A DNA stretch of 64,000 nt from Trichomonas vaginalis G3 (lineage: Eukaryota; Parabasalia; Trichomonadida; Trichomonadidae), in assembly GCF_026262505.1 (NCBI RefSeq), contig NC_067207.1, positions 11,128,082 to 11,192,081 of the forward strand, read 5' to 3'. Below, one piece after another: positions 11,091 through 19,789 of the stretch; position 1 is the stretch's first letter, and each line of letters starts with the position of its first letter. Both the position numbers and the translations under genes were made by a program. The notes beneath the pieces are model-generated. The model had not been told where the DNA came from and searched no databases. It worked only from the letters and a program-made list of their open reading frames with translations.

Positions 11091-11510
11091 ATGACGAAAT
11101 TCATCTCAGTAAACAAGTACATGTCAGGACTTAAAGAAGAACTAGACCCATTCACATATTTGAATGTTTACTTCTACCATTTTGAAAAGTCTTCATTCAG
11201 CAAAGTTTGGAACATCGAACCAGTTAAGTTTGCTGTTGTGACTAAAAATGGTGCGAAATTTGAAGACTTAGACATAGAAGGTTTGTTAACAGTCAAAGAA
11301 AGTTTTGACAGAAGGTTCTCAAACCTTAAAGAAGGCAAAGCATACAAACTTGTTATACCTTATGAACCAAAGAAAGCAGACGACTATGAATATTATGAGT
11401 CTAAGATAGTTGAAGTTCAAGGTAAATTGGGTAAAAAGATTTTAGAGTCTAAGCCAGTGTTTGCTCCTAAAGAGGAAGAGAACATTGACATTGACCCAGA
11501 AATGTTCTAA
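11091..11510 (+). CDS. Unknown 139-residue protein of the Polinton-like element
   Basis: The protein begins MTKFISVNKYMSGLKEELD and ends with an acidic tail (EEENIDIDPEMF). The middle is beta-rich (VKFAVVTKNGAKFEDLDIEG) and has a KAYKLVIPYEPKKADDYEYYE stretch. I do not recognise a family. Size, acidic tail and position between helicase-associated genes and the packaging ATPase would suit a single-stranded DNA-binding or replication accessory protein, since acidic C-termini are common in such proteins. That is a guess from composition. The frame is whole and the start is set by the conserved leader. Confidence 0.55.
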   Translation: MTKFISVNKYMSGLKEELDPFTYLNVYFYHFEKSSFSKVWNIEPVKFAVVTKNGAKFEDLDIEGLLTVKESFDRRFSNLKEGKAYKLVIPYEPKKADDYEYYESKIVEVQGKLGKKILESKPVFAPKEEENIDIDPEMF

Positions 11511-11526
11511 AAATAAAATTTTATTT

Positions 11527-11979
11527 TTACATGTCAAATTTCTTTTTCTCTGGAACTGGTTCAGGTTCTTTCTTCTCTTCTTCTACTTTCTTTTCTTTCT
11601 TTTCTTTCTTCTTCTTTTCTGGTGGAGTTATCTCAAACTTCTCAGAACCATATTTTTGTAAAAGTTCTTTGTCCTTTAATAGCTCATCTATTCTGTTTTC
11701 TATTTCATCTTCAAGAACAGCGCATGTGTCTTCTTTGCATTCTAAGAACTTTTGTTGGACTTCATCTTTCCAATCGGCGTCATCTCTGTCAACAAGTCTG
11801 TCATTGACAAATTTTAAGACTGCTCTGCTTAATGTTTTATGGTTCTTGTCATATTCCCAGAAACAGAACTTTAGAACAAATTCACCTTTCTTGTTTACAC
11901 TATGTAAGATTTTATGGTCGACAGATGTTTTGCTGTCGAAAAGTTTGTCTCGAATATAGATGGCGAAATCGCTAGACAT
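11527..11979 (-). CDS. Unknown 150-residue protein with charged tail
   Basis: The ATG at 11977-11979 gives MSSDFAIYIRDKLFD. The first two thirds look globular. The tail is a Lys/Glu/Pro-rich charged region (PPEKKKKEKKEKKVEEEKK) of likely disorder. It is divergent from the packaging ATPase at 12016, with about 36 bp of A/T-rich sequence between the two starts, probably a shared bidirectional control region. It converges with the gene ending at 11510. No family was recognised. Confidence 0.55.
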   Translation of the reverse strand: MSSDFAIYIRDKLFDSKTSVDHKILHSVNKKGEFVLKFCFWEYDKNHKTLSRAVLKFVNDRLVDRDDADWKDEVQQKFLECKEDTCAVLEDEIENRIDELLKDKELLQKYGSEKFEITPPEKKKKEKKEKKVEEEKKEPEPVPEKKKFDM

Positions 11980-12015
11980 TTTCAAAAAGATAAAAATTTT
12001 AATTTTTCTAAAAAT

Positions 12016-12891
12016 ATGTTAGAAAAAAAGTTTGCTGACATTGACAAGAAATTTGAGAATGTTTTAAACAAGAACAAGGTGAAATTAGAAAATGCTCAGA
12101 TAAAACCCATACATGACAAGTTCTTATTTGCTCAGAATGGTATAACAGGTCTAATTGCACCACCTGGGTCGGGTAAGACTTTCACTTATCTTAAAATGGC
12201 TGCACAACAACAAGAACTAGATGAGAAGAACCCATTCTATGAGTTAGTTGTCATTTGTAGTACTTCTGGTCAATTTGACCAAACCGTCAATTCGTTCAAA
12301 GATATTATAAAGAAGTCTAAGTTAGTATGTATAAAAGACTCTGAGTTGTTAGATTGGATAAAGAAGTACCAAAGAAGAGTTTTGAAGTACAATGCTATAA
12401 ATGAGTATATAAATTCTAAGTTTAAAGACCCAAATGAGGAAATGCAGAGAATATTAGAGAAGAAACACTTCAGAAACAAACAGAAAGAGATAGAATACAT
12501 TTCGAAGAAATTGCAATCTTACGATTGGAAAACGTACCCTCACAGATGTCTTCTTATTTTAGACGACTTTGCATCTCATCCTTTGTTAAAGAATAGAGAA
12601 CAAGATATGTGTCGAATTCTTAAGAAGCTCAGACACTTTAACATCTCAGTTGTCATTTGTGTACAGACAGCAAAGAGTTTAAGTAAGGATGTAAAGAGAA
12701 TACTTACTGACATTGTACTTTTCCCCGGATTGTCCGAAGACGATTTCATGGAACTTATGAAAGAGTCCATGGCAGGTAAGTTTGACAGACATGAACTATG
12801 GGAGAAGTACAAAGTCATACAAGACCCTCATACTTCTTTCAGAATTCATATCTACGCAAACAAAGTTCAAATTGTAAAAAGTCAAGCGTAA
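12016..12891 (+). CDS. A32-like (FtsK/HerA-type) genome-packaging ATPase
   Basis: I place the start at ATG 12016 (MLEKKFADIDKKF), giving 291 residues. An upstream extension would overlap the divergent gene and consists of A/T spacer. Walker A is APPGSGKT (residues about 48-55) and Walker B is LLILDDF (about 179-185). A sensor-like VVICVQTAKS follows. This layout and length match the poxvirus A32-like packaging ATPases of Polintons, virophages and Polinton-like viruses, which translocate DNA into the capsid. It is the most secure virus-hallmark gene here and appears whole. Its presence beside candidate capsid loci supports a virion-forming ancestry. Confidence 0.82.
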   Translation: MLEKKFADIDKKFENVLNKNKVKLENAQIKPIHDKFLFAQNGITGLIAPPGSGKTFTYLKMAAQQQELDEKNPFYELVVICSTSGQFDQTVNSFKDIIKKSKLVCIKDSELLDWIKKYQRRVLKYNAINEYINSKFKDPNEEMQRILEKKHFRNKQKEIEYISKKLQSYDWKTYPHRCLLILDDFASHPLLKNREQDMCRILKKLRHFNISVVICVQTAKSLSKDVKRILTDIVLFPGLSEDDFMELMKESMAGKFDRHELWEKYKVIQDPHTSFRIHIYANKVQIVKSQA

Positions 12892-12984
12892 AAATGTAAG
12901 TGTTTTAGTCTTAGTCTGTTGTGGTGCTGGGGCTGTCGGTTCTTCTGGCTTTGGAAGGCATTCAGGAAGAGGAACGTCAGTCAT

Positions 12985-13275
12985 CCGTTTGTGTCCTGTC
13001 GGAAGGAAGAACTTTTTCTGTCGGATGGAAGAACTTTTTCTTGTCGGAAGGAAAAACTTTTTCTGTCGGAAGGAAAAACTTTTTCTGAAGTTCGACCAAA
13101 AAGTTCTCAATTTTCGAAAATTTGAATGGTTTACGGACGAACAACAGGAAATTTTTTTCCAGTTGTCGGGAAATTTTTTTCCAGTTGTCGGGAAATTTTT
13201 TTCTTGTCGGATGGAAGGACTCGGAATGTCGGATGGAAGGACTCGGAATGTCGGATGGAAGGACTCGGAATGCCA
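12985..13275. repeat. Tandem repeats of GTCGGAAGGAAAAACTTTTT and GTCGGATGGAAGGACTCGG types
   Basis: Three related short tandem families lie in the gap between the ATPase and the convergent KilA-N gene. They are units with GTCGGAAGGAA and CTTTTTCT, units with CAGTTGTCGGGAAATTTTT, and units with GTCGGATGGAAGGACTCGG. The tail of the gap (about 13325-13340) repeats GAAGTCAAGCGTAAAAAT from the end of the ATPase gene, pointing to a local duplication. Open frames across the array come from the repeats and are not called as genes. Confidence 0.6.
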
Positions 13276-13352
13276 GAAGGATTTGACAAGACAATTTACC
13301 TTATAGAGCTACCTGAGCCATCTGAAGTCAAGCGTAAAAATAAATGGTTCAT

Positions 13353-14255
13353 TTACTCTGCTTGTTTGAAGTTGTCAAAATACTCTGTTATTTTTTCTTT
13401 CAGTAGCGGCAAATCTTCTTTGAATGTAAGTATTGTACAACCTTTAATATCATAGTGTGTTTGAGGTAACGTATCTTGAACTATTTGTTTCACATCTTCA
13501 TTTGGTGTCATTGAAATCGGTAAGTTTTCGCGATAGAACCAATTTCTGTCAGATTTGTAAATCTTAGCAAGGTCGTAAAAGCTTTTGTTGTTTCTTCTGA
13601 CTAAATGCAACATAACCATATCTCTGTCTTCTTCATTTTCCATCTCTTCAGTATAAATCATATACTTATAGTTCTTTTCCTTTCCTTTTGGTACCGAACG
13701 TGGTATTCTTTTCTGTATGTTTTTGTCTTTTGCTTCAATGACTTCATCTTTTGCTTCAATGACTTCATCTTTTGCTTCAAGCTTGTTCTCTAGCTCTTCA
13801 CGTTCTTGTCTATGAATTTCATCTAACATCATGAAAATATACCAAGCATAACGAGGTGAAGCCCACATTGCAACAGCATTTACAAGAAGTCTATGTACAT
13901 AATATCCTCTCAAACCGTTTGGCAATTTTTCACGATTTTCATAGAGTTTTGGCGACTGGGGTTTTTTACTTACTCGCTGTTCTTCACGATTTTCATGAGT
14001 TTTTGCGACTACGAGAAAATCCGTAGTCGAATTTTCAGCTTCATTTAATAGTTCAATAGTGCTTTGGTTCCTAAACCAGTCTTGTGGTTTCTTGGTATCT
14101 GGAGCAAAACATGCTGTCAAAATACTTTGCACTTGGTACATATCGTCTTTGACCGAACGAATGAGACGTAACTGTTTGTTATACTGAACCCACTCGTATT
14201 CTTCATTTATGTCTTCATGAACGATAGCAGTTGTTGTGTTCTCTGTTGTTGACAT
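13353..14255 (-). CDS. KilA-N domain protein with coiled coil and DUF3627-like C-terminus
   Basis: The ATG at 14253-14255 gives MSTTENTTTAIVHED, about 300 residues. The KilA-N domain spans about residues 30-150, with QDWFRNQSTIELLN and a C-terminal motif in which RGYYVHRLLVNAVAMWASP resembles the usual G-x-Y-V-H-P-x-L ... A-x-W-x-S-P. A coiled coil follows with tandem EAKDEVI repeats. The C-terminal third (NYKYMIYTEEMENEEDRDMV ... NPxxEDVKQ-like) resembles DUF3627, often paired with KilA-N in large DNA viruses. KilA-N proteins bind DNA and act as regulators in phages and eukaryotic DNA viruses. Remnants of a related gene lie at about 15510-15700. The frame looks whole. Confidence 0.72.
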   Translation of the reverse strand: MSTTENTTTAIVHEDINEEYEWVQYNKQLRLIRSVKDDMYQVQSILTACFAPDTKKPQDWFRNQSTIELLNEAENSTTDFLVVAKTHENREEQRVSKKPQSPKLYENREKLPNGLRGYYVHRLLVNAVAMWASPRYAWYIFMMLDEIHRQEREELENKLEAKDEVIEAKDEVIEAKDKNIQKRIPRSVPKGKEKNYKYMIYTEEMENEEDRDMVMLHLVRRNNKSFYDLAKIYKSDRNWFYRENLPISMTPNEDVKQIVQDTLPQTHYDIKGCTILTFKEDLPLLKEKITEYFDNFKQAE

Positions 14256-14330
14256 ATCTGTCCTTACATACAAAATAAAAAAAATATTTTATAAAAAACT
14301 AGCGTTATTTTCTATCTTGTATAAAAGACC
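14256..14330 (-). promoter_or_regulatory. Shared leader of the KilA-N genes (first copy)
   Basis: Reading on the minus strand, a CTATCTTGTATAAAAGA-type sequence and the A/T core precede a TATGTAAGGACA-like leader and the ATG. The same block occurs at 14956-15030 before the GIY-YIG gene, so the two genes share a duplicated upstream region. Confidence 0.45.
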
Positions 14331-14343
14331 AAAAATAAACGCT

Positions 14344-14955
14344 TTACATGTATTTTTCAGCAACTTCGTCAAATAATTTTATAGCTTTATCTATCTCATC
14401 TACTTCAAACGTTTCTTTACCTTTCGTGGGAGCACCATACATTTTCTCAAAAACTTCAAGCAGTTCTGTTTCAGCAGCTCTCATATCGTTAACGAACACA
14501 AACTTAACTCTATTGACTATACTGTCATATCTTTTAGTTATATTATATGTTCTTCCTATCTTATATCTCTTTGTATTGAAGTCCTTCGGTTTCTGAACGA
14601 TGTAAAGTAAGCCTTCACTGCAACGTTCCGTATCGAATGAACCATATGTTATGAAGTTATATCCAACAACTGGGTCTAACCATAACAAAACTATTGGTAT
14701 AAGACTTTTGTCTATAAGATATGCTGCAGTTCCATAGAATCTTACCGATATCATAAGCTCAGGATTTCTTGTCAAAATTTTCTGAGTAGAAGCATTTTTA
14801 ACCCAGTCCTTCGGTTTCTTTCCAGATGGAGATAAAATGTCTGACAAAGAATATTTCTTGTATTTCTTTGAGTATCTTACGTTTAAATCACATATTCTAA
14901 CCATTTTGGTGTCATTGTCTATCTTTCTAACTGTTTCAAACTCAATGTTTGTCAT
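14344..14955 (-). CDS. KilA-N-like / GIY-YIG (T5orf172-like) fusion protein
   Basis: The ATG at 14953-14955 gives MTNIEFETVRK, about 203 residues. The N-terminal half resembles the start of a KilA-N domain (SGKKPKDWVKNASTQKIL; compare KKPQDWFRNQSTIELL in the neighbouring gene). The C-terminal half has LLYIVQKPKDF, KRYKIGRTYNITKRYDSI and a distal RAAETELLEVFEKMYG with a final KGKETFEV. That pattern fits GIY-YIG-type domains of the T5orf172/MUG113 group. Such fusions occur in phages and giant viruses and combine DNA recognition with a nuclease fold. The gene is tandem to the KilA-N/DUF3627 gene and shares its leader, so the pair probably arose by duplication followed by domain exchange. Confidence 0.65.
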   Translation of the reverse strand: MTNIEFETVRKIDNDTKMVRICDLNVRYSKKYKKYSLSDILSPSGKKPKDWVKNASTQKILTRNPELMISVRFYGTAAYLIDKSLIPIVLLWLDPVVGYNFITYGSFDTERCSEGLLYIVQKPKDFNTKRYKIGRTYNITKRYDSIVNRVKFVFVNDMRAAETELLEVFEKMYGAPTKGKETFEVDEIDKAIKLFDEVAEKYM

Positions 14956-15029
14956 ATATGTCTTTACATACAAAATAAAAAAAATATTTTATAAAAAACT
15001 AACTTTATTTTTTCTATCTTGTATAAAAG

Positions 15030-16022
15030 ATATGATTTCAGGGATTTTTTTTACGAAGTGCAAAAGTTCACTTCGTCAAAAATAACAGTTATATAATGAA
15101 ATTTGGTCATTTTTTTCACGATTTCAGGGATTTTTTTACGAAGTGCAAAAGTTCTCTTCGTCAAAAAATAACAGTTATATAATGAAATTTGGTCATTTTT
15201 TTACGATTTCAGGGATTTTTTTTACGAAGTGCAAAAGTTCTCTTCGTAAAAAATAACAGTTATATAATGAAATTTGGTCATTTTTTTCACGATTTTCATG
15301 AGTTTTAGGCGACCCCGAAAAAAGTCTGGGTCGCTGTTTTTTACGTTTTCATGAGTTTTAGGCGAGTAAGATTTTCTATCTTGTATAAAAGATATGATTT
15401 CAGGGATTTTTTTTACGAAGTGCAAAAGTTCTCTTCGTAAAAAAATAACAGTTATATAATGAAATTTGGTCATTTTTTTACGATTTTCATGAGTTTTATG
15501 CAAGACCGAAAAAAGTCGGTCTAGAGAAATTTCACTCAAAAGTTCTTGTGTGCTTTGGTTTCTGAACCAGTCGTCTGCGTGTTTAGTGTCTGAACGATGT
15601 AAAGTAAGCCTTCACTGCAACTGCATTTACTAATAGTCTATGAACATACCAACCTCTTAAATTTATTGGCAAATTTTCACGATTTTCATACGGAATCTCG
15701 ACCCGCGGTTTTCCTCGGGTCGCAAACATATGAGGAAATTCATGAAATTTGGTCATTTTTTCACGATTTCAGGGATTTTTTTTACGAAGTGCAAAAGTTC
15801 TCTTCGTCAAAAAATAACAGTTATATAATGAAATTTGGTCATTTTTTCACGATTTCAGGGATTTTTTTACGAAGTGCAAAAGTTCTCTTCGTCAAAAAAT
15901 AACAGTTATATAATGAAATTTGGTCATTTTTTCACGATTTCAGGGATTTTTTTTACGAAGTGTCAAAGTTCTCTTCGTCAAAAAATAACAGTTATATAAT
16001 GATTTTTGGTCATTTTTTCAGC
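15030..16022. repeat. Array of ~87-bp repeats with ACGAAG/CTTCGT hairpins
   Basis: At least seven units begin GATTTCAGGGATTTTTTT and continue through ACGAAGTGCAAAAGTTCTC, CTTCGT and TATATAATGAAATTTGGTC. They start near 15035, 15119, 15206, 15397, 15765, 15853 and 15938. Each unit contains the pair ACGAAG/CTTCGT, able to form a small hairpin. The units interrupt remnants of a KilA-N gene (15510-15700) and a short GTTTTCATGAGTTTTAGGCG segment that also occurs inside the intact KilA-N gene near 13930-14000, so the array grew within a duplicated, decayed copy of that gene. Confidence 0.7.
15510..15700 (-). pseudogene. KilA-N gene remnant within the 87-bp repeat array
   Basis: The stretch is recognisably similar to pieces of the intact gene at 13353-14255, including the segments around its ACCAGTC and CTATGAACATA motifs, but pieces are missing and rearranged. 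It is a fossil of the virus-like element with multiple breaks. Confidence 0.5.
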
Positions 16023-16023
16023 A

Positions 16024-16130
16024 AAAATATATTTTAGGTGTCACCAGGTCCCTCGGTCCTTCGGTCCCTCGGTCAACTAACATCTTTTTGAAAATGGTGA
16101 CAACATGACATTTTGACAACAACACAGGAA
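16024..16130. repeat. M2 module, word type CCTCGGT
   Basis: The A/T core AAAAATATATTTTA is followed by GGTGTCACCAGGT and an iterated word CCTCGGT/CTTCGGT. A conserved tail of the type TGGTGACAACATGACATTT comes next. The module occurs in inverted orientation three times at about 17670-18095, so the gene at 16214-17092 is bracketed by inverted copies. Confidence 0.6.
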
Positions 16131-16213
16131 ATAAACTTCTTCGTATATGTTTTGTCATGATTTCATCGTCAATGAGTGTAAATCAGACAAAAATATATTT
16201 CTACCATAAAGTT

Positions 16214-17092
16214 TTATAAGCGTTTTACATGGTAAACATTGTGAATTCGTGAAATCCTAAACAGTTTTGTAGCTTCTATTTCTTCTGTCAGTACATCGAA
16301 TGTTTTAACAATGCCGAATGTTTCTTTATATTTCTTCTTGACGTCAGATAGAAGGAAATCGTCAGCAGTTGGATAGTTTTTGTTCAGAAATGTCAACATG
16401 TCCATTTTATCTTCTGCTGGTTTCTCTGCTTCTTTCTTTAAGTCAGCATAGTCGTTTCGCATACGTTCTATCTCTTTGACGGAGTAGTTATATTTCCTCA
16501 TTGCTGCTTTACATTTTGAACATTGTGGGTTCATTTTAGCATTGTACATTGAAATTTGTCCTGCTAAAACAACTAAGGCGTAAATGGTTTTCTTTAACTC
16601 AAAGGCTGCGGGTTTTATCTGTTCGTTCCATACTTTACCTCTTCTATCTTTATCTCTTATCTGCCATACACATTTTGCAACTAACGAAACAAAGTTGTCG
16701 TAGGTCTTAAATTCTTCAGATTTATATATGTCAATGACTTTGTGGTTGCAATGAAATCCAAGAAACTCATAGTTTACCTTACGTATGAACTTCTTTATTT
16801 CAACTGAGTCAGTTGGTTTCACTTCTATTTCATCGAATTCAGGAATAGTGAGCTTTTGTTGTTGTATTTCAGGAAGTTTAGGTAGATGGTCAATAATATC
16901 CTGCATGTCATAAAGATATTCTTCATTTGTTTCATCTTTCGCAGTGCAATCTAAATCTCCTTGGAGAAGTTCTTGCTTTATCTTCTGGATTTCTGTTTCG
17001 AAAGTATATGAAGAAGGAATGAAGCTTTTCATCTCTACTAACATTGAAGTTGGGTTCATGACTAACGAGTTTGGTGCTGTTGTTGCTAACAT
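16214..17092 (-). CDS. Unknown 292-residue protein flanked by inverted modules
   Basis: The ATG at 17090-17092 gives MLATTAPNSLVMNPTS. The N-terminal part is acidic; the middle contains EEFKTYDNFVSLVAKCVWQ. A CSKCKAAMRKYNYSVKEIER segment holds a CxxC. The C-terminus (about FLNKNYPTADDFLLSDVKKKYKETFG) has the helical rhythm of a winged-helix or helicase-tail domain, but I do not recognise a family. An A/T promoter core lies upstream at 17101-17130. The gene lies between inverted M2 modules and next to arrays like those of the nested palindromic elements, which raises the possibility that it came in with one of them. The frame is whole. Confidence 0.55.
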   Translation of the reverse strand: MLATTAPNSLVMNPTSMLVEMKSFIPSSYTFETEIQKIKQELLQGDLDCTAKDETNEEYLYDMQDIIDHLPKLPEIQQQKLTIPEFDEIEVKPTDSVEIKKFIRKVNYEFLGFHCNHKVIDIYKSEEFKTYDNFVSLVAKCVWQIRDKDRRGKVWNEQIKPAAFELKKTIYALVVLAGQISMYNAKMNPQCSKCKAAMRKYNYSVKEIERMRNDYADLKKEAEKPAEDKMDMLTFLNKNYPTADDFLLSDVKKKYKETFGIVKTFDVLTEEIEATKLFRISRIHNVYHVKRL

Positions 17093-17145
17093 GTTCTTAC
17101 AATAAAAATAAAAAATATTTTTTTAAAAAAACTAACTTTATTTTT
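17093..17145 (-). promoter_or_regulatory. A/T promoter core upstream of 16214-17092
   Basis: AAAAAATATTTTTTTAAAAAA followed by AACTTTATTTTTTATTTCGG matches the leaders of the KilA-N and GIY-YIG genes over the A/T core and the AACTTTATTTT segment. Confidence 0.4.
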
Positions 17146-17149
17146 TATT

Positions 17150-17278
17150 TCGGGAAAATTCATGAGTTTTGGTTGAAAAATACGGTGGAGCCAAAAGTGG
17201 CTCGACCTCAAAACAAGCATTTTGTGAAGAATATACCAACCGCCAGAATTTCGACGGTTGCTTTTTATACAAAATTCA
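17150..17278 (+). pseudogene. KilA-N-type gene fragment plus P hairpin
   Basis: The first 75 bp match the start of the KilA-N-type gene of the nested elements (near 27069-27150), including GCCAAAAGTGGCTC, itself a small palindrome. It is followed by the hairpin AACCGCCAGAATTTCGACGG and TTGCTTTTTATAC. Order and content are rearranged compared with the nested element, so this is a fossil fragment. Confidence 0.55.
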
Positions 17279-17279
17279 A

Positions 17280-18095
17280 CGGGTGAAAGAATACGAAGAT
17301 GAAGTCTTGACAAAACATGTACGATGAAGTCATGACAAAACATGTACGTTCATGTTTGACAAAACATTTACGTTCATGTTTGACAAAAACATATACGAAG
17401 AAGTCTTGACAAAACATTTACGTTCATGTTTGACAAAAACATATACGAAGAAGTCTTGACAAAACATTTACGATGAAGTCATGACAAAACATTTACGTTC
17501 ATGTTTGACAAAACATTTACGATGAAGTCATGACAAAACATATACGAAGAAGTCATGACAAAACATTTACGAAGAAGTCATGACAAAACATGTACGTTCA
17601 TGTTTGACAAAACATTTACGATGAAGTCATGACAAAACATATACGAAGAAGTCATGACAAAACATTTACGAAGAAGAAGTTTATTTCCTGGACTGTTGTC
17701 AAAATGTCATGTTGTCACACTTTTTCAGAGAAGTTAAAATGACCGAGGGACCGAGGGACCGAGGGACCTGGTGACACCTTCAGTTCTTCAAAACATATAC
17801 GAAGAAGTCATGACAAAACATTTACGAAGAAGAAGTTTATTTCCTGGACTGTTGTCAAAATGTCATGTTGTCACACTTTTTCAGAGAAGTTAAAATGACC
17901 GAGGGACCGAGGGACCGAGGGACCTGGTGACACCTTCAGTTCTTCAAAACATATACGAAGAAGTCATGACAAAACATTTACGAAGAAGAAGTTTATTTCC
18001 TGGACTGTTGTCAAAATGTCATGTTGTCACACTTTTTCAGAGAAGTTAAAATGACCGAGGGACCGAGGGACCGAGGGACCTGGTGACACCTAAAA
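17280..18095. repeat. ATGACAAAACATTTACG array followed by three inverted M2 modules
   Basis: Short units such as GAAGTCATGACAAAACATTT and TTCATGTTTGACAAAAC alternate to about 17670. They are the same words as in nested element 2 (58440-62860). Three tandem copies of a block of about 158 bp follow, each with the conserved tail TTGTCAAAATGTCATGTTGT and the iterated word GACCGAGG three times, then ACCTGGTGACACC. No gene is supported here. Confidence 0.7.
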
Positions 18096-18119
18096 ACCAT
18101 CTACTCTAAAATATATTTT

Positions 18120-18980
18120 TCAATACTTTTTCAGCACTTTTCCGTAGTTATATATGAAAGACAATTCGAGATAAAAGTCATAGTACAATGGTATTATATG
18201 TTGCACACCATTTGTTGTGAACCAAACTTGAAAGTCAGAGAAACTGTTACTAGGTGGTTCGTAGAATTTAGAAGCAAAGTCATAAAAGTCCTTACCAATA
18301 CATAGAAAACTATTGTTGCTTGAACTGAAACTTGCATGACACATAACATTTTGAGGGTCAAACACGTTTCTATAAACTGTCAAATCTGCTGGTGGAAGTA
18401 TAAATTTAAATGGACCATCTGGTGGTAATGGTTCGTTCTGGTTTAGTAACCGAAGAAATTGTGCCCAAGAACGTTTGTCTACTCCCCAAAATAAAAACTC
18501 TGTATCTCTTGGAGGGTTAATTTCAATCTTTTGAAATGAAACGGTGGAGTTCATCTTGTCATATTCTAGTTTCAGATAGTATGTTCCATTTAGTAAAGAG
18601 TCGTATTTTTCTTGAAATTCCCAATAATATTTGTTCATTTGAGTTTGAAAGTCATTTAGAGTTTTCTCAAGACTTTCGTCTGAACGAACTGTAAAGATTC
18701 TCATTTCGTCAAATTTGTCTATTAGACCATCAGAACCTTTATACTGCCCATGAAAATATACTGCGAACATAAATGCGTTCGTTCTATTTGAAAACAAAAC
18801 TCTTCTAAATCCTATTGCCTTTGCATCTGAAGGACTTTGAAGCCAACGAACTGGATAGTCAAACCTGTAAGCTCGGGATGAAATTTCTTCATCTGAAATA
18901 GTCCTACCAGCATTTGTAAAGATATAGTCTAACGGTTTTGTATCTGCTACTTTTGTTCTTTGTTTTTCAACCTGAAGCAT
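18120..18980 (-). CDS. Putative structural protein (paralogue of 41154-42001)
   Basis: The frame encodes 286 residues from the ATG at 18978-18980 (MLQVEKQRTKVADTKPLDYIF). It is clearly homologous along its length to the plus-strand locus at 41154-42001. Shared segments include the YRFDYPVRWL type, AIGFRR, a HASFS-type stretch, YEPPS and SDFQVWFTT-G near the C-terminus, then FYLELSFIYNY. The beta-rich C-terminal pattern suggests a jelly-roll-like virion protein, possibly penton or vertex related, but no hallmark proves it. The two paralogues lie on opposite sides of the integrase and point towards it. The frame is whole. Confidence 0.55.
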   Translation of the reverse strand: MLQVEKQRTKVADTKPLDYIFTNAGRTISDEEISSRAYRFDYPVRWLQSPSDAKAIGFRRVLFSNRTNAFMFAVYFHGQYKGSDGLIDKFDEMRIFTVRSDESLEKTLNDFQTQMNKYYWEFQEKYDSLLNGTYYLKLEYDKMNSTVSFQKIEINPPRDTEFLFWGVDKRSWAQFLRLLNQNEPLPPDGPFKFILPPADLTVYRNVFDPQNVMCHASFSSSNNSFLCIGKDFYDFASKFYEPPSNSFSDFQVWFTTNGVQHIIPLYYDFYLELSFIYNYGKVLKKY

Positions 18981-19036
18981 TTAATATATGTAAAAATATA
19001 TTGTTTTAAAATGGTATGCCATTTCATATTTCTCAT

Positions 19037-19756
19037 CTAACAAACATGTTGTCTGACTGCTTGAGGGTTAGGTTGGTACCATTCGAACTTGACACTTGCA
19101 ATTCCTTCAAATGCATTCAAAATGTCTGAGTCGGAGTCAAACATTTGTTCTCTCTTTGTAGTCTTGAAAGCGTCAAGAAGTTGTGCGGCTGTTGTGACAT
19201 TGCCATGTGCATAGTAAATGTGACCATCCAAATCTGTTATGGTCAATCTGAGATTGTATCCTTTCTTATTTCCGTCTTGTATGGCAGCAAGTACACCCAT
19301 GAAGCCTTCTTTGTTCTTTCCTTCGTCAAAGTTTACTGTAAAGGTTCGACCAGATGTAATTTGACTTCTAACTTCACGATACTTTTCATATGCATATCTT
19401 GTTCTTTCCATGGGAGCATGTGTGTCTTCACCTTTTCCTTTTTTCCTTCTCAAAGGATGCAATTGTTTGTCATGTTTCCAGTAGAATCTGGCAAAGCCGT
19501 CGTGTCCTTCAACTTGAGGTTCACTAACATCGAAAGGCATGTCCATAAGACGTTCTTCTTCTAACCTCTCTAGTCTGTTTGGATAATTTGCACGTGCTGT
19601 TTCCAAATCCATTTCGTAGCGAAGACCAGACAATTTGTCATAGACTTTTATGGGTCTTCCCTTCCTATATTTAAAATTCTTCGAAACTCTCCAACCATAT
19701 CTTTGCAACTCTGCTTTTATTCTAGCAGATTTTCTATCCATTCTATATGGGGGCAT
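19037..19756 (-). CDS. Unknown 239-residue basic protein of the Polinton-like element
   Basis: The ATG at 19754-19756 gives MPPYRMDRKSARIKAELQRYG. The N-terminal third is basic, with a DKLSGLRYEMDLETARANYP segment. The C-terminal half is mixed alpha/beta (TFTVNFDEGKNKEGFMGVLA, LRLTITDLDGHIYYAHGNV). I do not recognise a family, and no protease triad is evident. An A/T promoter core lies directly upstream (19760-19785). It is co-oriented with the two genes at 19790-20546 and likely belongs to a late, virion-related cluster (inference). The frame is whole. Confidence 0.55.
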   Translation of the reverse strand: MPPYRMDRKSARIKAELQRYGWRVSKNFKYRKGRPIKVYDKLSGLRYEMDLETARANYPNRLERLEEERLMDMPFDVSEPQVEGHDGFARFYWKHDKQLHPLRRKKGKGEDTHAPMERTRYAYEKYREVRSQITSGRTFTVNFDEGKNKEGFMGVLAAIQDGNKKGYNLRLTITDLDGHIYYAHGNVTTAAQLLDAFKTTKREQMFDSDSDILNAFEGIASVKFEWYQPNPQAVRQHVC

Positions 19757-19789
19757 TTTTATAAAAATAAAAAAATATTTTTTTTCTCT

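Noticed and set aside
12919-13294. Several 100-codon frames over the GTCGGAAGG repeats
   Set aside because: They are products of tandem repeats in multiple frames, without homology or promoter signals.
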